A DNA stretch of 64,000 nt, from assembly GCA_029339505.1 (NCBI GenBank), contig JAQISU010000189.1, forward strand, positions 2,976,501 through 3,040,500. Reading direction: 5' to 3'. Shown piece by piece: positions 45,597 through 57,954 of the stretch; the first letter of the stretch is position 1; each line of letters starts with the position of its first letter. The notes beneath the pieces were generated by a model. That model searched no databases. It saw only the letters and a program-made list of their open reading frames with translations, and was not told the origin of the DNA. Source of the stretch: Unio delphinus. Lineage: Eukaryota > Mollusca > Bivalvia > Unionida > Unionidae. The position numbers were made by a program, and so were the translations under genes.

Positions 45597-46860
45597 TTAG
45601 AAATAAGAGCATTTGGAACAGGTCTGTCTTGATTCTGATGCTTTTTTTTTCAATTTGTAGCAATCAGAAATAACATGTCCTTTTTTATTGTGTCGGAAGA
45701 GACAAGGATCTAGAATCAAGCTTCTCTTAAGTTTGATTTTTTTTATAGTTGTTCTATTTTGAGTTTTAAAAGGGCTGGTATTAGGCTGAAATACTTTTCT
45801 GCCAGAAGACTGTTGAGTAGAAGTCTTGTTAACAAAATTAACTTTATGTGTCAAAGAATATTCGACAGCAGCTCGAGTAGCATTCTCCAAGGTTTCAATC
45901 CTATGCTCATCGAGATAAGTATTAATGTCACTATGGACACAGTTTTTGAACTCTTCAATTAATATCATTTGCTTGAGATTTTGATAATCTTGTTCGACTT
46001 TCCTGGCTAAGCACCATCTATCAAACAACTTCTCTTTTTCTCTAGCAAATTCGACATGAGTTTGTCCAGCTTCTTTTCTGTAATTTCTGAAATTTTGCCG
46101 ATAAGCTTCAGGGACTAACTCATAACGCATTAAAATGCATTCTTTAACCACATCATAGTCACCACGTTGGTGAACAGACAGTGAAGTGTAAATCTCACAA
46201 GCCTTACCAGTGAGTACACATTGCAATAACTGAGTCCAGTGCTCTCTTGGCCACTTTAAAGTTTCTGCAACATTTTCAAAATGAATGAAGTATTTGTCTA
46301 CTTTTTTCTCTGAAAGTGGGCACTAATCAAATGTCCCTTGCTAAATCAAAACTTAAATTTGGATTTGAAGTATGATGGTGTTTTTCACTTGTCAGCTCTA
46401 ATTCTTTCTCTATATTGATATTCCCTTTCTTTCCTCTCTTTATCATATTGTAATTGTCTTTCTTTCTCCTCTTTGTCATATTGTCTTTCTTTTTCCCTTT
46501 ACTGTTTCTCTCTCCACTTTTTCATATTGTAATTGTCTTTCTTTCTCCCTTTCCTGTCTCTCACTCTCCCTTTCCTGAAATTCCATTTTCTTCAACTCTA
46601 ATTCCATCTTGAGTTTTAGTTCTAATTCCTTTAGTTTAATATCAGAGTCTGATGCAGACTTCCTGACTGAAATCAAAGCACTTTTTTTTCCAAAACATTC
46701 TTTTCTACCAAATATTGGACCAAAATCTTTTTGATATCTTGTTTCGTTAAAGAAGCCCTGACTTCAGAAAGATCATATTTTCTGGCAAGTTGAATCAACT
46801 CATCTTTTTTGAAAAGATCCAAATTGCTCCTGAGTTGGAATAGAAAGAAATATTTCTACT
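45597..46860 (-). pseudogene. LTR element: gag
   Basis: The N-terminal frame reads 'FKKDELIQLARKYDLSE', a SAP-like start, followed by a Glu/Lys/Arg-rich coiled coil (46676-46476, 'KLKMELELKKMEFQERESER') and then a capsid-like region in another frame (46226-45597: 'LTGKACEIYTSLSVHQRGDYD', shortened). A degenerate zinc knuckle ends the frame ('HNKKGHVISDCYKLKKK', with the first Cys pair altered). Frame changes lie near 46690, 46480 and 46300. Confidence 0.65.
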
Positions 46861-47002
46861 TTGCATGTCATTTTAATACAAACCTGTCAATTTCATTAAA
46901 GATTTCAAAAACTAGGGGTATTCAAATTTAAAATAAGTTTTTTAAAAAACAATCTAGCCAGATTCCAATTTATCTAAACTTTGGACGAGCTCCCAATTTC
47001 TA

Positions 47003-47821
47003 TGTTACATGCTTAGGCTTGAAAAAACAGCAACATAGAAAGAGTGAAAATAACAGGCTTGTAAAACTTAATAAACAATTTATTGAGTACAAATATTTTT
47101 TTCAGAAAAGAAAACTAAACTTACGGTTTCAAGAATCAATTCCAAAATTAATCCAAAATAATTCAAAATATTATCCACTAGAGAAATTGCAAAAGTCCTG
47201 GTAATAAAATGTCCAAATAATTGTAAGTTCGAATTCTAGCGAAGTATCCAATATGCAAGACGATGTCTCTTGATGAAGTCTGTTCTTGTTAATGAAAATC
47301 TATGAACACATATTCTTTTCCAGATAACTGACAAAATAATTCCTCTTGATCCAAACGAATTGACACAATGTCCAGTACACAGTAATTAAAAATAACTCAG
47401 AAAAGACACACACAACTTAGTATTCTAAAAGCCCAAACTTCTACTGAATAACTCACTCCAAAACATAGTTTATATACCTGTTTTTACGTAAACAAAAAAG
47501 GGGTCACGACCGTCTAGAATCGCTCCGAACAATTTTACGTTCAAGAAATCACATAAACAGCATATGACCCAACTAAATTAGAAAGATGTTTATACTTTAC
47601 TCCATTTTGTTTTGGAACCAACCAATCATTTTAAAAGCTTGTTTACAACACTAAACCAGGTCAGAAATGAGGTCAACACATGGTGTTGATCTTGTAAGGT
47701 ACAGGACACAAACCCCCCTTTTTAATGAACGAATCTTAAAACTTAAAATGCCAATTTTAAATCTAACAAAGAAACAAAGATAAAAATAAATATAAATGAC
47801 TTACATAAAATATTTGTAACA
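47003..47821 (-). repeat. 5' LTR
   Basis: This 819-bp sequence starts TGTTAC and ends GTAACA when read on the minus strand, with the primer-binding-site-like 'tgggagctcgtcc' a few bases beyond its inner end. Its inner ~390 bp are repeated at 42474-42865. Confidence 0.8.
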
Positions 47822-47975
47822 ATGCCAACATACACCAAGTACAGAAATATGTATAGTATTGGTTTGCTTTTTATCGTAGTAGCAAAGCATTAATAGTCAG
47901 CTGTCATACAAGAGTTTGACAACACAAATTTCTTAGAGATTGAAACATCAAGGAAATATTGGATTCACTGTCTAC

Positions 47976-48540
47976 TCACACCATATCCATAAGATCTAAA
48001 TCCAATGTTGTTTTTTTTTTTTGTTTTTTTTTGGGGGGGGGCATCATGTTGTGATGTAGGCATCCTCTATACCATGTCTTTACCAGAACACCGTGTAAAC
48101 ATAAAATACATTTTTCATTGTTTTGATCTTTTGTACTTATTTGAAATTGCTTGACTCCATTTTTAATGGGGTATCCTGGGTGGGCATTCATTGTAGCCTT
48201 TGTAACTTTGACATGAAATTTCTTTTCAAAGTGCCCAACTGTGGATTCTATTGGGATTTATAGGGTAAATCTGATATATGTAGTTCTTCTGTTTTCATCT
48301 CGATTTTTATCATGATGGTTGCGGGTTCTTTAGCTATGGCTATTTCTCCTATTGATAATTTCCCATGTTGTATTATAGTTGCATTTACTACAGGCCTCAA
48401 TATGCATGTATAGACTCTGCTTCCTTTCCAATTTAACCCTTCTGCTAATTTGGTAAAGTTTCTGTTTATTACATCAAATGCAACCAATGGCATTGTAGGT
48501 CTTATTTCTATTGGCATTGCAGACAGACAGGTCACTCTCC
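47976..48540 (-). pseudogene. LINE ORF1 relic (same family as 31287-32920)
   Basis: Two frames read 'LNWKGSRVYTCILRPVVNA', 'GKLSIGEIAIAK', 'LHISDLPYKS', then after a break 'VLVKTWYRGCLHHN'. These match, in order, 'LTYNGRGIILLYPK', 'GKLEVGQFTATI', 'IYVSQFPYEI' and 'VVNTWYVGCVHFRKC' of the larger LINE's ORF1. The copy ends at the position of the zinc knuckle, in an A/T and G homopolymer stretch (48010-48041). No ORF2 adjoins it. Confidence 0.6.
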
Positions 48541-48544
48541 CATA

Positions 48545-50240
48545 TCCCTTTTCTACATCGACATTGTAAAACTGGCCCTTCGCTTGTCTCTATTCTTTTA
48601 GTGTCAGAGTACTTTTTTAGCTCTGACAATTGTCTATTTTTGCACCATTATCCTTCTGCATGTACAGCACGTGTATCACAATTTGCAATTTTTCCAAAGC
48701 TATATTTCAATATTATATATGTATTAGCTTTCTTTTCTGTCACTGCATATTTGCACAGATTGCTTTACTGCTTTCAAACTTTTTAGTCCTGTACATGCAT
48801 GGTCTTAAAGAGGTCAAACATGCAAAACTGAAGACTTTTTATATAATTTGGCATTATTTGCTAAATAGTTCATTTTATGAAACTTTGTACCTTTCATTCT
48901 TACTCGTTGTGAAGAAATTTATGAAAAACCAATCACATCTCCGTATCCATCTTTAATAAAGCAATATGCTCCCCCACCCAAATTGCAACTGTGATGTCAT
49001 TTGAGACAATATGTACACAGCAGCGTTGTGTTGATAATGAATTATGGAGAATTCGCCCCATAAAGAACTCACTCTGGGAGAAAGATCCTATAGACTAATT
49101 CTGAGATTTCACCACATGGTTGTTAAGTATTCATTATTGTTGTCTTTCTTCAACCTAATAACTTATTAAATCTATGAAAAAAAATTAACTTTTTAATTTT
49201 TCCATTTAAGGAAAAAGAAGTGGTATTTGTCCATTTTGCTCTGCTCTTCATATCATTAGATACATTTTAATAGGAAAAAAAATAGATCCAGTGTAAGCAT
49301 GATTATTTGATGTCTGCAGTTTTATATATGAAAGGGCACCAACCTAATAAGGAATGATACTTGAACTACATAAAAAGTATAATTGATGCCTACTGAGGAA
49401 AGGTAGTCACTACTGAGTTCAACATCGTTTAGTTTATTTCTTCTTATTTGTTAGTGTTCATAATTTTATTATTTCTAAATAAAAGAAACTATTTAAAGTT
49501 GAACGAGAAGTTTAAAAATAAAAATTTAACTTCTAAATTGTTGATGCCAAATAATCAGGGTTATGTTGTTTTATTATATATAACAAGCGAAATTGTTTTA
49601 CCTTAAATACATATTTGAACTGCTAGACGAACATGGGACATAATGAGAAAATCATCTTTAACAACAAATTTAAATGTCACGTTTAAATCATGGTCCAAAT
49701 CAGCTAATGGAAGTTTGGAGAATCAGCCAGATATCTGGGACGAATCAGTCAGCAATTTGTATCGAATCAGCCTGGTACGAGTTTGAGAGTAATTACCACA
49801 TTAATGAATAATGTTGGTATAATATTTGTATCAGTCAAGAAAGTTAACAGCAGCATTTGTTTAAATTGTTTTTATCGTGGTGTTCCGGTGTGTGTTTTAA
49901 GAAATTTAACGAGATTATATGAACACAGACTTTCAATTATAAGTGAGTTATTTTTCTTTTATCGACATTACACAAACAAGTTGAATGCAGCATATAATCT
50001 AGAAAATGTATTCAACAATGCACAGACTCTTAGTCCTTCATTTTTGAACATATCTCAAAAGGGAAATATTCTTCCTTGTTTTTCTTTTGTTACTTCATTT
50101 GTGTATTCAAATATTACGGTAACCACCGTGTGGCAACATATTTCTTGATAACAGTATAGTTTTAAGGTACACATTTTTATCTTTTAAATAATTTATTGAA
50201 TTCAAAGATAAATATTAAATAGGTCTTCTGGATGACAAGT
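48545..50240. other. Intron, no supported gene
   Basis: The sequence is AT-rich with a few short frames of no recognisable content. Nothing could be assigned. Confidence 0.5.
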
Positions 50241-50244
50241 TTTG

Positions 50245-50765
50245 TAGTCACTTTTCTAACCATTTCGAGCAACTTATCCAACCACTCTGGGGCGAATTCT
50301 TCAGATACGTTCTGATGAGTTCTCCAAGGGTGAGTTTTAAAAGGGGCGACTTCTCCATATATGGTTCCATCCCCATATGTTGGCCATTTTGTGTGAGAGG
50401 TTTCTTATTCCAAGTCTGGTGTACATTTTGTAGTTCAGTTGTTCTGTATCGACTTGGCATGGTAGTCCACTGATGTGGACCTCCACCGATTTAGGTCCTA
50501 TCTGTCTCTTGAAAAGGGGTGGGGGGGCAGCAGTCACGTCTGCTTTTTGCCCTTTTGTTGTTATGGTTCCACATGTTATCAGCGGAGTTTCAACCCTACT
50601 GCGTTTTGTAGACTCGCTATTCTTTTCATATTTACTCCCATAACCTGTAATGTGGCCAGGATCTCCACTTGGCGTGGAGCTTTCTCCACCCTCCCGAAAT
50701 CAATCAGTTGGCATCCTGCCTGGTTGTTCATGTTGTCCACCTGATATGAATACATCTGCATTGCT
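50245..50765 (-). pseudogene. Second LINE ORF1 relic
   Basis: The minus-strand frame 'TAAPPPLFKRQIGPKSVEVH' followed by 'ISGLPCQVDTEQL' parallels 'TPAPPIDHLFEKKTIDIYVS' then 'QFPYEIPL' of the ORF1 at 32 kb. Upstream is 'ILATLQVMGVNMKRIASLQN'. Several frame changes separate the pieces. No ORF2 is adjacent. Confidence 0.45.
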
Positions 50766-50769
50766 GAGT

Positions 50770-51808
50770 GGAAATTTTTTATGTTTTATAACCAAAGGGA
50801 TTGTAGTGTGGGAAAATGTTAAAGGGGTATAAAGTTAAAAGTGGTGCAAAAAAACCTAACAGTTACCAGTGTCAGGTTTCAAATTAGCAATAAGTGAAAT
50901 GGTAGTTCACCAAAATGACATGTTGTAGTAAATATTATACTACTGAGGTCCCTCACCCTGATCCCATAATTTTACATGGACAATAAGAGATCTCATGTCA
51001 GAATTGTTTGGTAGTACAGCGTGATCGTGGATAACAAAGACATAAATACATATCTTTGAAAAGCAGAGACAGTGTGTCACAGTATTGGCTTTTTAGTATT
51101 GGTTAAGATGTTGCAGATGATATTAAACCCATATAGGTCTGGTGAGGTCTTGGATTTAAGTCTTGGTATAAAAAATCGATGTATACTGTAAAAGCAGCAC
51201 TGTCATGTGTCCAGCATTTGTATCTTCAAACCGATACATAAATCTACATGCACCTTATTGAGACTGTTTTCTTTAAAAACAATTCTGTCACTTTGTTCAT
51301 GATTCTTTCATTATTTTTTGAAATTTTCTACATGAACACCTGTATTCCATGTGCTTATCATACCTCACCTTGTCTACAGCCAAGAGATTAGTCTTACCTG
51401 ACTAATATCATTTTGCCAAGTTTATGTAGCATCTTATAAAGAAGCACTAGTTACTCAGTATGTGTATGAGACAGTAGAGTTTGTGTCAGTGGTTATAAAA
51501 AATATATGTCTGGTTCCAGTAACCCAGTTTACCCAATTTAGATAGTCTTGACCTTATAACAAGTTTTCATCTATAAACACAGCCATGCCCTGTGTTTCAC
51601 ATCGAGATAAGTGACTTTAGAATTGAAACTGTGATGGGAAGTTACATAATATTGATAAATAATACAGACTATAACTACCCTCTTGTTTCCATGGCATTAC
51701 TAGAACCACATATTTTTGTAATTTAGTCTAATTTACATTTTCATCACCATTTAGATTGGTGAATGCAAATCAGAATTTAATTATATGTCTTGCTTCTTTT
51801 GTTTGCAG
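50770..51808. other. Intron, no supported feature
   Basis: Nothing coding was seen. The stretch ends with a good pyrimidine tract and acceptor (tgcttcttttgtttgcag) before 51809. Confidence 0.55.
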
Positions 51809-52405
51809 ACTCAGAACAGGATTATCGACTTCAGCGTATTGCCAAAGTCCTGAATGAGCAACACTCAGTGAAGGGCAAGGTCAGTGATGAATTAGTCCTA
51901 ATCCCTTTAGAAGAAGACAGAACTGAGAGTCTTGAAGATAGTCATGCTGTTGTTCAAGACCAGAATGCAGAAGCGCTACACCATCATTCTTCTGAGCAGG
52001 ACATTGGCCAAGATCATTCATCTGCCACTAATCAGCAAGAAGAATCCACTGCTCATCAGCAAGAAGAATCCACTGCTCATGAACAAGAAGAATCCATTGC
52101 TCATCAGAAAGAAGAATCATCTTCAGCTGTGGTTCAGAAGAAGCCTACCCAGTCTAAAACAAACACGATGGCCATGATAAAATTGTTGAAAGAAAATGTT
52201 AATAAAATAGAAGGTACTGGCGAAAACTCACTTCTTACAATTTGGGACTTTGCAGGCCAGTATGCATTCTACACAACACATCAGACATTCCTGACAAGAA
52301 GAGCGATATATCTTTTGGTTTCTGATGTTAGTGGACAGGTCACTGATCTTGTAGCTGATGATTGTTATTTTGATAGCAAAGGGATATTGAAGTGCCAAGT
52401 TCATG
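51809..52405 (+). CDS. ROCO gene exon: repeat insert and switch II of the Roc domain
   Basis: The exon starts after 'ttgtttgcag' and ends at 'catg|gtaagt', phase 1 at both ends, matching its neighbours. The first half is an acidic, Gln/His/Ser-rich insert with near-identical 8-residue units (QQEESTAH, EQEESIAH, QKEESSS) at about residues 75-105. The second half holds the GTPase G3 motif 'LLTIWDFAGQYAFYTTHQTF' (D-x-x-G) and 'RRAIYLLVSDVSG'. The insert separates switch I from switch II, a position where most GTPases have only a few residues. Confidence 0.85.
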
Positions 52406-53038
52406 GTAAGTTTTGATCTACTACTTCACTGCCAAAATGAAATACATGAACTCATTGTTCATATTTACTTTCTAGTCAGAGCACAGATTTATTCCACACT
52501 GGAAGGAAGAGATAATATAAATAAAAAGAGATCTTTTAGAAACACGTTGACTTGCCTGAATTGACTTAACCATGAATAATTGATATCATTATCAGCACTA
52601 AGACATGCAGGTCAAGGCCAAGAAAAAAATATTATTATTGTATCTCTGAACAATGAAATCAGTTCTATGTTGCATACCTCACATATGCTTCTTGTATGGC
52701 TAACAGTTACGATAAGGAAGATTCCTGTAGATTGTAAAGTCAATAGGTCAAAGATTGCAGTTACTGTGACAAAGATGAGAAAAAAATGGTTTCTGAGCAA
52801 CGTTGATTTTACAATGCAGAATTGGACCACGTTTTGTGGATTGCTTACGATTAGGATATGAAGAAAACCTAAAAATATTAGGGTTTAACAAAATCAAAGC
52901 TTAAAGTGATTATTACTGTAAAAAGAAAATGGATTTTTTACCTAAATTTCATTTACTTACACAAACAGCTATTGTTTTTAGGACAAGCAAATAACATGCT
53001 ATTCAAATTATTCTTTTTTGTGTATGATTTATTTTCAG
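52406..53038. other. Intron
   Basis: The intron starts with gtaagt and ends ttattttcag. No other feature. Confidence 0.7.
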
Positions 53039-53145
53039 AACTAGTTGAGGTTTGGCTAAACTCAATACACTCATGTGCATCATCTCCTGAAGCTGACAGC
53101 CCTCCAGTGATTTTGGTTGGAACACATGTGGATATAATTTCACAG
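53039..53145 (+). CDS. ROCO gene exon: Roc G4 motif
   Basis: The exon lies between 'ttattttcag' and 'tcacag|gtacaa', entering in phase 1 and leaving in phase 0. It encodes 'ELVEVWLNSIHSCASS' and 'PPVILVGTHVDIISQ'. The T-H-x-D motif is the ROCO form of the guanine-specificity box N/T-K-x-D. Confidence 0.85.
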
Positions 53146-56120
53146 GTACAATTAAAAACCAGTAATATCAATGTTACAAGTTTTTCTTTTCGGTCTCTTT
53201 AGCTCTGAATGTTGTTCACCAGAAGAGCTTATGGGATAGCCTGTTGTCCATTGTCCATCTGTAAGTTTGTTATCGTTGTTCCTGAGCTACATGGAGCATT
53301 CTAAATTTAACATAAACATTCATACCATAGACTAGTTTTTCTTAAATTCTGCTCCTCAGACATCCAGTATGTCTGCCACATTTGCCATCCTGAAATTCTT
53401 TTTATTGCTAGTTTTCTTGAGAGGATGTTCATATCATCATGATGTTGAAGTTAAACAAATTTCTGATATTTAGTATGGCTACCACTGTACAGAGGTCTCG
53501 TACATGCTTAATTATGCATATTTGGATGTAATCTAGGATGCAGAAAATCACCCATGCAGGAGTCCTCCATAGTATCATAATCATGGAAATAGCTGGGCAG
53601 CAAATTAAAATATTTGCCAGTCTTACTTCAACAATCTCTTGAATGAGAATATGTGGATTACTTTATCTATTTAGCTGTGCTGATATTTACCATGACAGAA
53701 GTCAGTGGTTAAAATACCCTCAGATGTGCATGTTCTATTTATGAACGTTCATCAAAAGAACATGTTGCAATAGCTGGGCGACAAGTTTAAAGACTTCACC
53801 TGGCAGCTTGAGTCAGAAAATGTGCTGAAATTTACAATGACTAAATTCAGAGACAGAAAGCTCAGAGAAGTACCGTTTGGATGGAATAGTAGCCAAGTTT
53901 AAGAAAGTGTGTGTGCCTGGCTTAGTGTTTTGGAGTACGACTATTCCTTGGATTGACAAAAGTCAGTCTCAACCCAAAGGACTACAAGAGTTGCACTGCT
54001 GTCATGCTTTCTGCTCATCTAAGCTCAACAATATAGGTGCAAAACCATACCGAATTCAATTGATGAAAATAAAATTCTGCATTTCTTACCAATTGAAAAG
54101 CGGCAATTGTTAACAGAATATTATATTGAAAATAATACTAAGTTTGGACAGAAGATGATATTGCCACTATTTTTCCATGACTTGAGATTAGTTGGCCTAT
54201 TCTGCGCATGGCTTTGAAAAGATGTAGTGTTTATGCATCAGGCTATGGAAATTAAATACATTACTTTAGACGTTTAGCCAAACGTTTAATTGTCAACCAA
54301 AAATGACACATGATTCAATGTTTACAGAAATGATGTATCTTTGTGCAGATATACCAGATGCGCAAAATATACTGACACAGTTGTGCATGTCATTGTTATC
54401 AATACTATGGAAATTAAACTCAATGACAACCAAAAGTTCTTATAATCTGCAAAGTTCAACATCGTCTGGGAGGGGACTATACATTTGGCTGGTGGGACTT
54501 ACTAAAATGGGGGGCTAGACTCCTAGTTTTAAAATCCTAATGAGAGATAGTAACTGTAGATATCTTTTAAATTTTGTTACCAAAATCTTCTGAAAGGAAA
54601 GTCACATGAAAATATACATTTTACCAAAATTATTTGTATGATGTCTAGGTGGTCCTAAATGTAATAGTTGAGCTCAGACATCCAAAATGATTGCTATGGC
54701 AGTCATCTTGAACATATTTTTGCTTTAATAATCAACTAGATATAGGAGTCACAGATCATGTGACCACAAGGTATTGCTGCTTATCAAATCAGGCAAAGGA
54801 ATTATCATTCACCTGGGAAACCCAGCCACCATTCCATGGAAGATTACCTGAGGTAAATGTCTTATGCTCAACATTGTTTCCTTCATTACACATTCTCTTA
54901 AACTTAATGTGAGCAGGGAGCATATTTGAAGGAGAAAGCAATTTTTTTAAGTAAATTATTTCTCTAAGAAAACTTGCCCAAATTACTTAAATATCTTTGC
55001 AACCATCAAGTCATACAAGCATCTTCGTTTTATTTTGTTGTTGTCAATCAGCTTAAACACTAGTGAAACTTGGAGGTAGCATAATGGCATAAGTACAATG
55101 TGAATAGGTGTGACTTGAAGCTACATCTCTAAGGCATGATGCCCCAGTACTGGACATCACCATAAACTGCCACATTGTATACATCATAGCAATATGACTG
55201 AAAATAATTAAATTCATGAAGCTGTATGGAACAGAGTTAAAAAACAAAGCCAAGGTATTGATCTGTCCTCATCTTATACTCAGGATTGACTATATGGATG
55301 AAAGATGGAATATTTACCAAATTTTCTCATTCATCTTATACTCTGCAATGCTGGCAAATACAGCAGTTCCTCTTGCTGTGTAGGGCAACCAGGTAAGTAC
55401 TTCAGTTACTGAGAACATGTATTATATATTAAAAAAACTTTACAAAATGTGTTTGGAAAGATGAAAAGGTCCATACACAAGTAACATATGAAATACTTTT
55501 GTTAGAGTACAAAAGTACAAACACAAGCCAAATAGTTATGTAGGGTATGACTAAGGGCCAAGCAAATGACATGAGCCAAGTTGCTATACAGGTTACAAAT
55601 AAAACCCAACCAAATCAAATGACGCAAGCCAAATAGCTGTACTGTACCATCTTCCCTTAAAATAAAATCTAATTAATAGTAACTTCCTCATACACTTTTC
55701 TTTATTATGACACTTGGTTTTATTCTGAATCTGCATTTCTGGAGTTAAAATGTTTTTGAATATATGTACCATTACTGACTGAGCAGTTTTGTCCTACATT
55801 ATGTTTATGACATCTAATAATAAATTCCTATATGTTATATTTGCTAATAGATTCCTATTAGCAATAATACATTTTTACAGTTTTCATGTAACAATAAATT
55901 CTTATAGTTTGTTGATTGAATAAGTTTATTTCTTATGTCACCCGAGTTCTGAACTTAGTATTATAATAGCACTCATATGTCTCCAGTAACTCAAAGACAA
56001 GTACTATTGCCTGGCTCAAAGCACAAAATTTATGAATATTCATGTAAATTCTAAGCAGTCAGTGAAAAATAATTGCATTTGCATTTATTCACCTTTTGAC
56101 ATTCTGTATTTTCTTTATAG
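53146..56120. other. Intron
   Basis: About 3 kb without a supported exon or mobile element. The sequence is AT-rich. A phase-0 exon could be hidden, but the flanking exons join sensibly without one. Confidence 0.55.
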
Positions 56121-56372
56121 GACAAAAGTCATGAGATCTGTAAGAGATACTTTAGAGAGATCCGTTCATATCTAAAAGACAAACCTACCAGATTTCACTT
56201 GATAGATGAGGACTTTGCCATTGACAACACTGTTGTAGACAGCAAATTGGAGGATTTGAAGAGGAAAATTGTTGAAGTAGCATCACAGCAGCCATACTGG
56301 GGGGAGAAGATCCCAGCACGGTGGCTCCCCCTGGAACAAGAGTTGATGAGGCGTAAGGCTGCTGGAATGAAG
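56121..56372 (+). CDS. ROCO gene exon: Roc end and start of COR domain
   Basis: The exon lies between 'ttctttatag' and 'atgaag|gtttgt': 252 bases, 84 codons, phase 0 at both ends. It reads 'KRYFREIRSYLKDKPTRFHL', 'DNTVVDSKLEDLKRKIVEVA' and 'WGEKIPARWLPLEQELMRR'. The P-x-x-W-x-x-L-E phrase is the usual start of the COR (C-terminal of Roc) domain. Confidence 0.85.
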
Positions 56373-57501
56373 GTTTGTATTTACACCACACAATTTAAAA
56401 CTTTGTAAACTTTAAAATTACGCCATAACTATTGTCTGCCAAAATCTTGCTTGCAATCTTATATTTTAATTTGTTAATTGTGCACAAAGGGATTGAAGTG
56501 CAAGAAAAATATTAAAGGTGTGTAGAGTTGAATAGGCAGAAAATAAATGAGTAAACAATTACCATTATCAGGTTACAAAATAAGAGTAATAAGTGGCGAG
56601 AAGGAATTTGAAAGACATCAGGGACAATCAAAAAGGTATGTTTGTGTGACTCAGAAAATCAATGCCAAATCTGGGTAACTCGGTCAAATTGTCAGCATCA
56701 TGACAAATCTTAGTGAGTGGATTATATTCTGTGGGGCCTGTTTTTCATTGTTTAAGTGGTAGCCAAGAAAATCATACTTATGTGTAAAGAAAGTAGGAAT
56801 AAATGTTTTCCAAATTCCTTGTTCCCACTTGTTGAAGACTAGTAAATTAAATAATATTTATTTTGATGAATTTACCAATAGGAAGATCTCTAGTTATCAT
56901 ACGTCTATTTAAGGCTCCAACCTCTATGAACGTTAAAGTGTAAACAAAAACTGAATCAATCAAGACGTGCTTCAGATGCTAATGAAGACACTGTCAATTT
57001 ACTTAGTTAGAAGGACATTGTTAGAGGAATTAGACACTAGATGACCTTGGGAGCATGTGAAAGAGATTGCATGAAATTGTGTGCGATACAAATAATCACA
57101 CAAGTCAATTTAATATGATTTTGTTTTTGATTTCAGGCTTATGGAATTTAGAAATTACATTGTGGAGTTGTTTTGAGTTGGGTCTTGTGATATTTTTTAA
57201 GTCACCAGCCCTAGGTCAGTGTCTAAAAGAAAAGGTCTGTGAGCTCTGATACTCTTCTAGCTGTTGATGGATGCAAGATTTATGACACATGTTTAAGGTA
57301 ATCAAGCTCACATGGATATTGGCATGGTCAATTTTGCATACCTGTACCTACCTGAATATTGGTATTGTCAAGGTCAAAGTAAGAAATGTGTGTGTGTATA
57401 ATTTATATTTTTAAAAAAACAACAGATTGCAACATTTACATTTTATTTTACAATTTCAACAATTCAGTCTAACAGAAGTATTTGCCATCTTTCAATTACA
57501 G
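56373..57501. other. Intron
   Basis: The intron ends with ttcaattacag. No other feature seen. Confidence 0.6.
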
Positions 57502-57623
57502 GTGATTTCTCGTGATGATGTGGAGAAAATTAACAAGGAAGGAACTGTCCCAATAGAAAAAAGTGAAGAACTGGATTTGTTTCTTAGATTCTTGCATGAA
57601 ACTGGCACAATTATCTACTTCAG
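57502..57623 (+). CDS. ROCO gene exon: COR domain middle
   Basis: The exon lies between 'ttcaattacag' and 'cttcag|gtaagt', 122 bases, entering in phase 0 and leaving in phase 2. It encodes 'VISRDDVEKINKEGTV' and 'ELDLFLRFLHETGTIIYF', the COR segment where a helix is followed by 'H-x-x-G-x-I-x-Y-F'. Confidence 0.85.
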
Positions 57624-57954
57624 GTAAGTTACTGTGTACCAGTAGATTGGTTACATTCTTGTGTCGTTCATGGTGTCGGTCTGTCAAAGAGTACCAGTAC
57701 ATTGTAGCTTTATACCAGCACAAAAAAATAAAATTCAGCCATTGAGATGCTATGCAGTTTAGTACAACATCATCACCATCCAGTCTCGATATGTTTGAGC
57801 AAGTTTAGGTGAAAAAGATGTACAAAATAAAGATTAAATCAGTCAGGATAAATTCCTGAAAATAAATCTCATATTGTTTTTTTAAACTCACACTTGATAA
57901 AATTCTAAGTCCTTCTCAGTGGCAACATGCATCTTTTAGGGTCATAATCCAAGT

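Larger units (their letters stand above)
42474..47821 (-). mobile_element. Gmr1-like Ty3/gypsy LTR retrotransposon, internally deleted
   Basis: Two direct repeats, starting 'tgttacatgcttaggct' at 42474 and 47003, mark the LTRs. The 5' LTR (minus orientation) is 47003-47821 and runs TGTTAC...GTAACA. The other survives only over 42474 to about 42865. Next to the 5' LTR, the minus strand reads 'tgggagctcgtcc', a TGG-starting primer-binding-site-like sequence. Domain order is gag, protease remnant, integrase, then the beginning of reverse transcriptase: integrase precedes RT, as in the Gmr1 group, unlike ordinary Ty3/gypsy. Bases next to the LTR ends do not form a matching target duplication. Confidence 0.82.
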
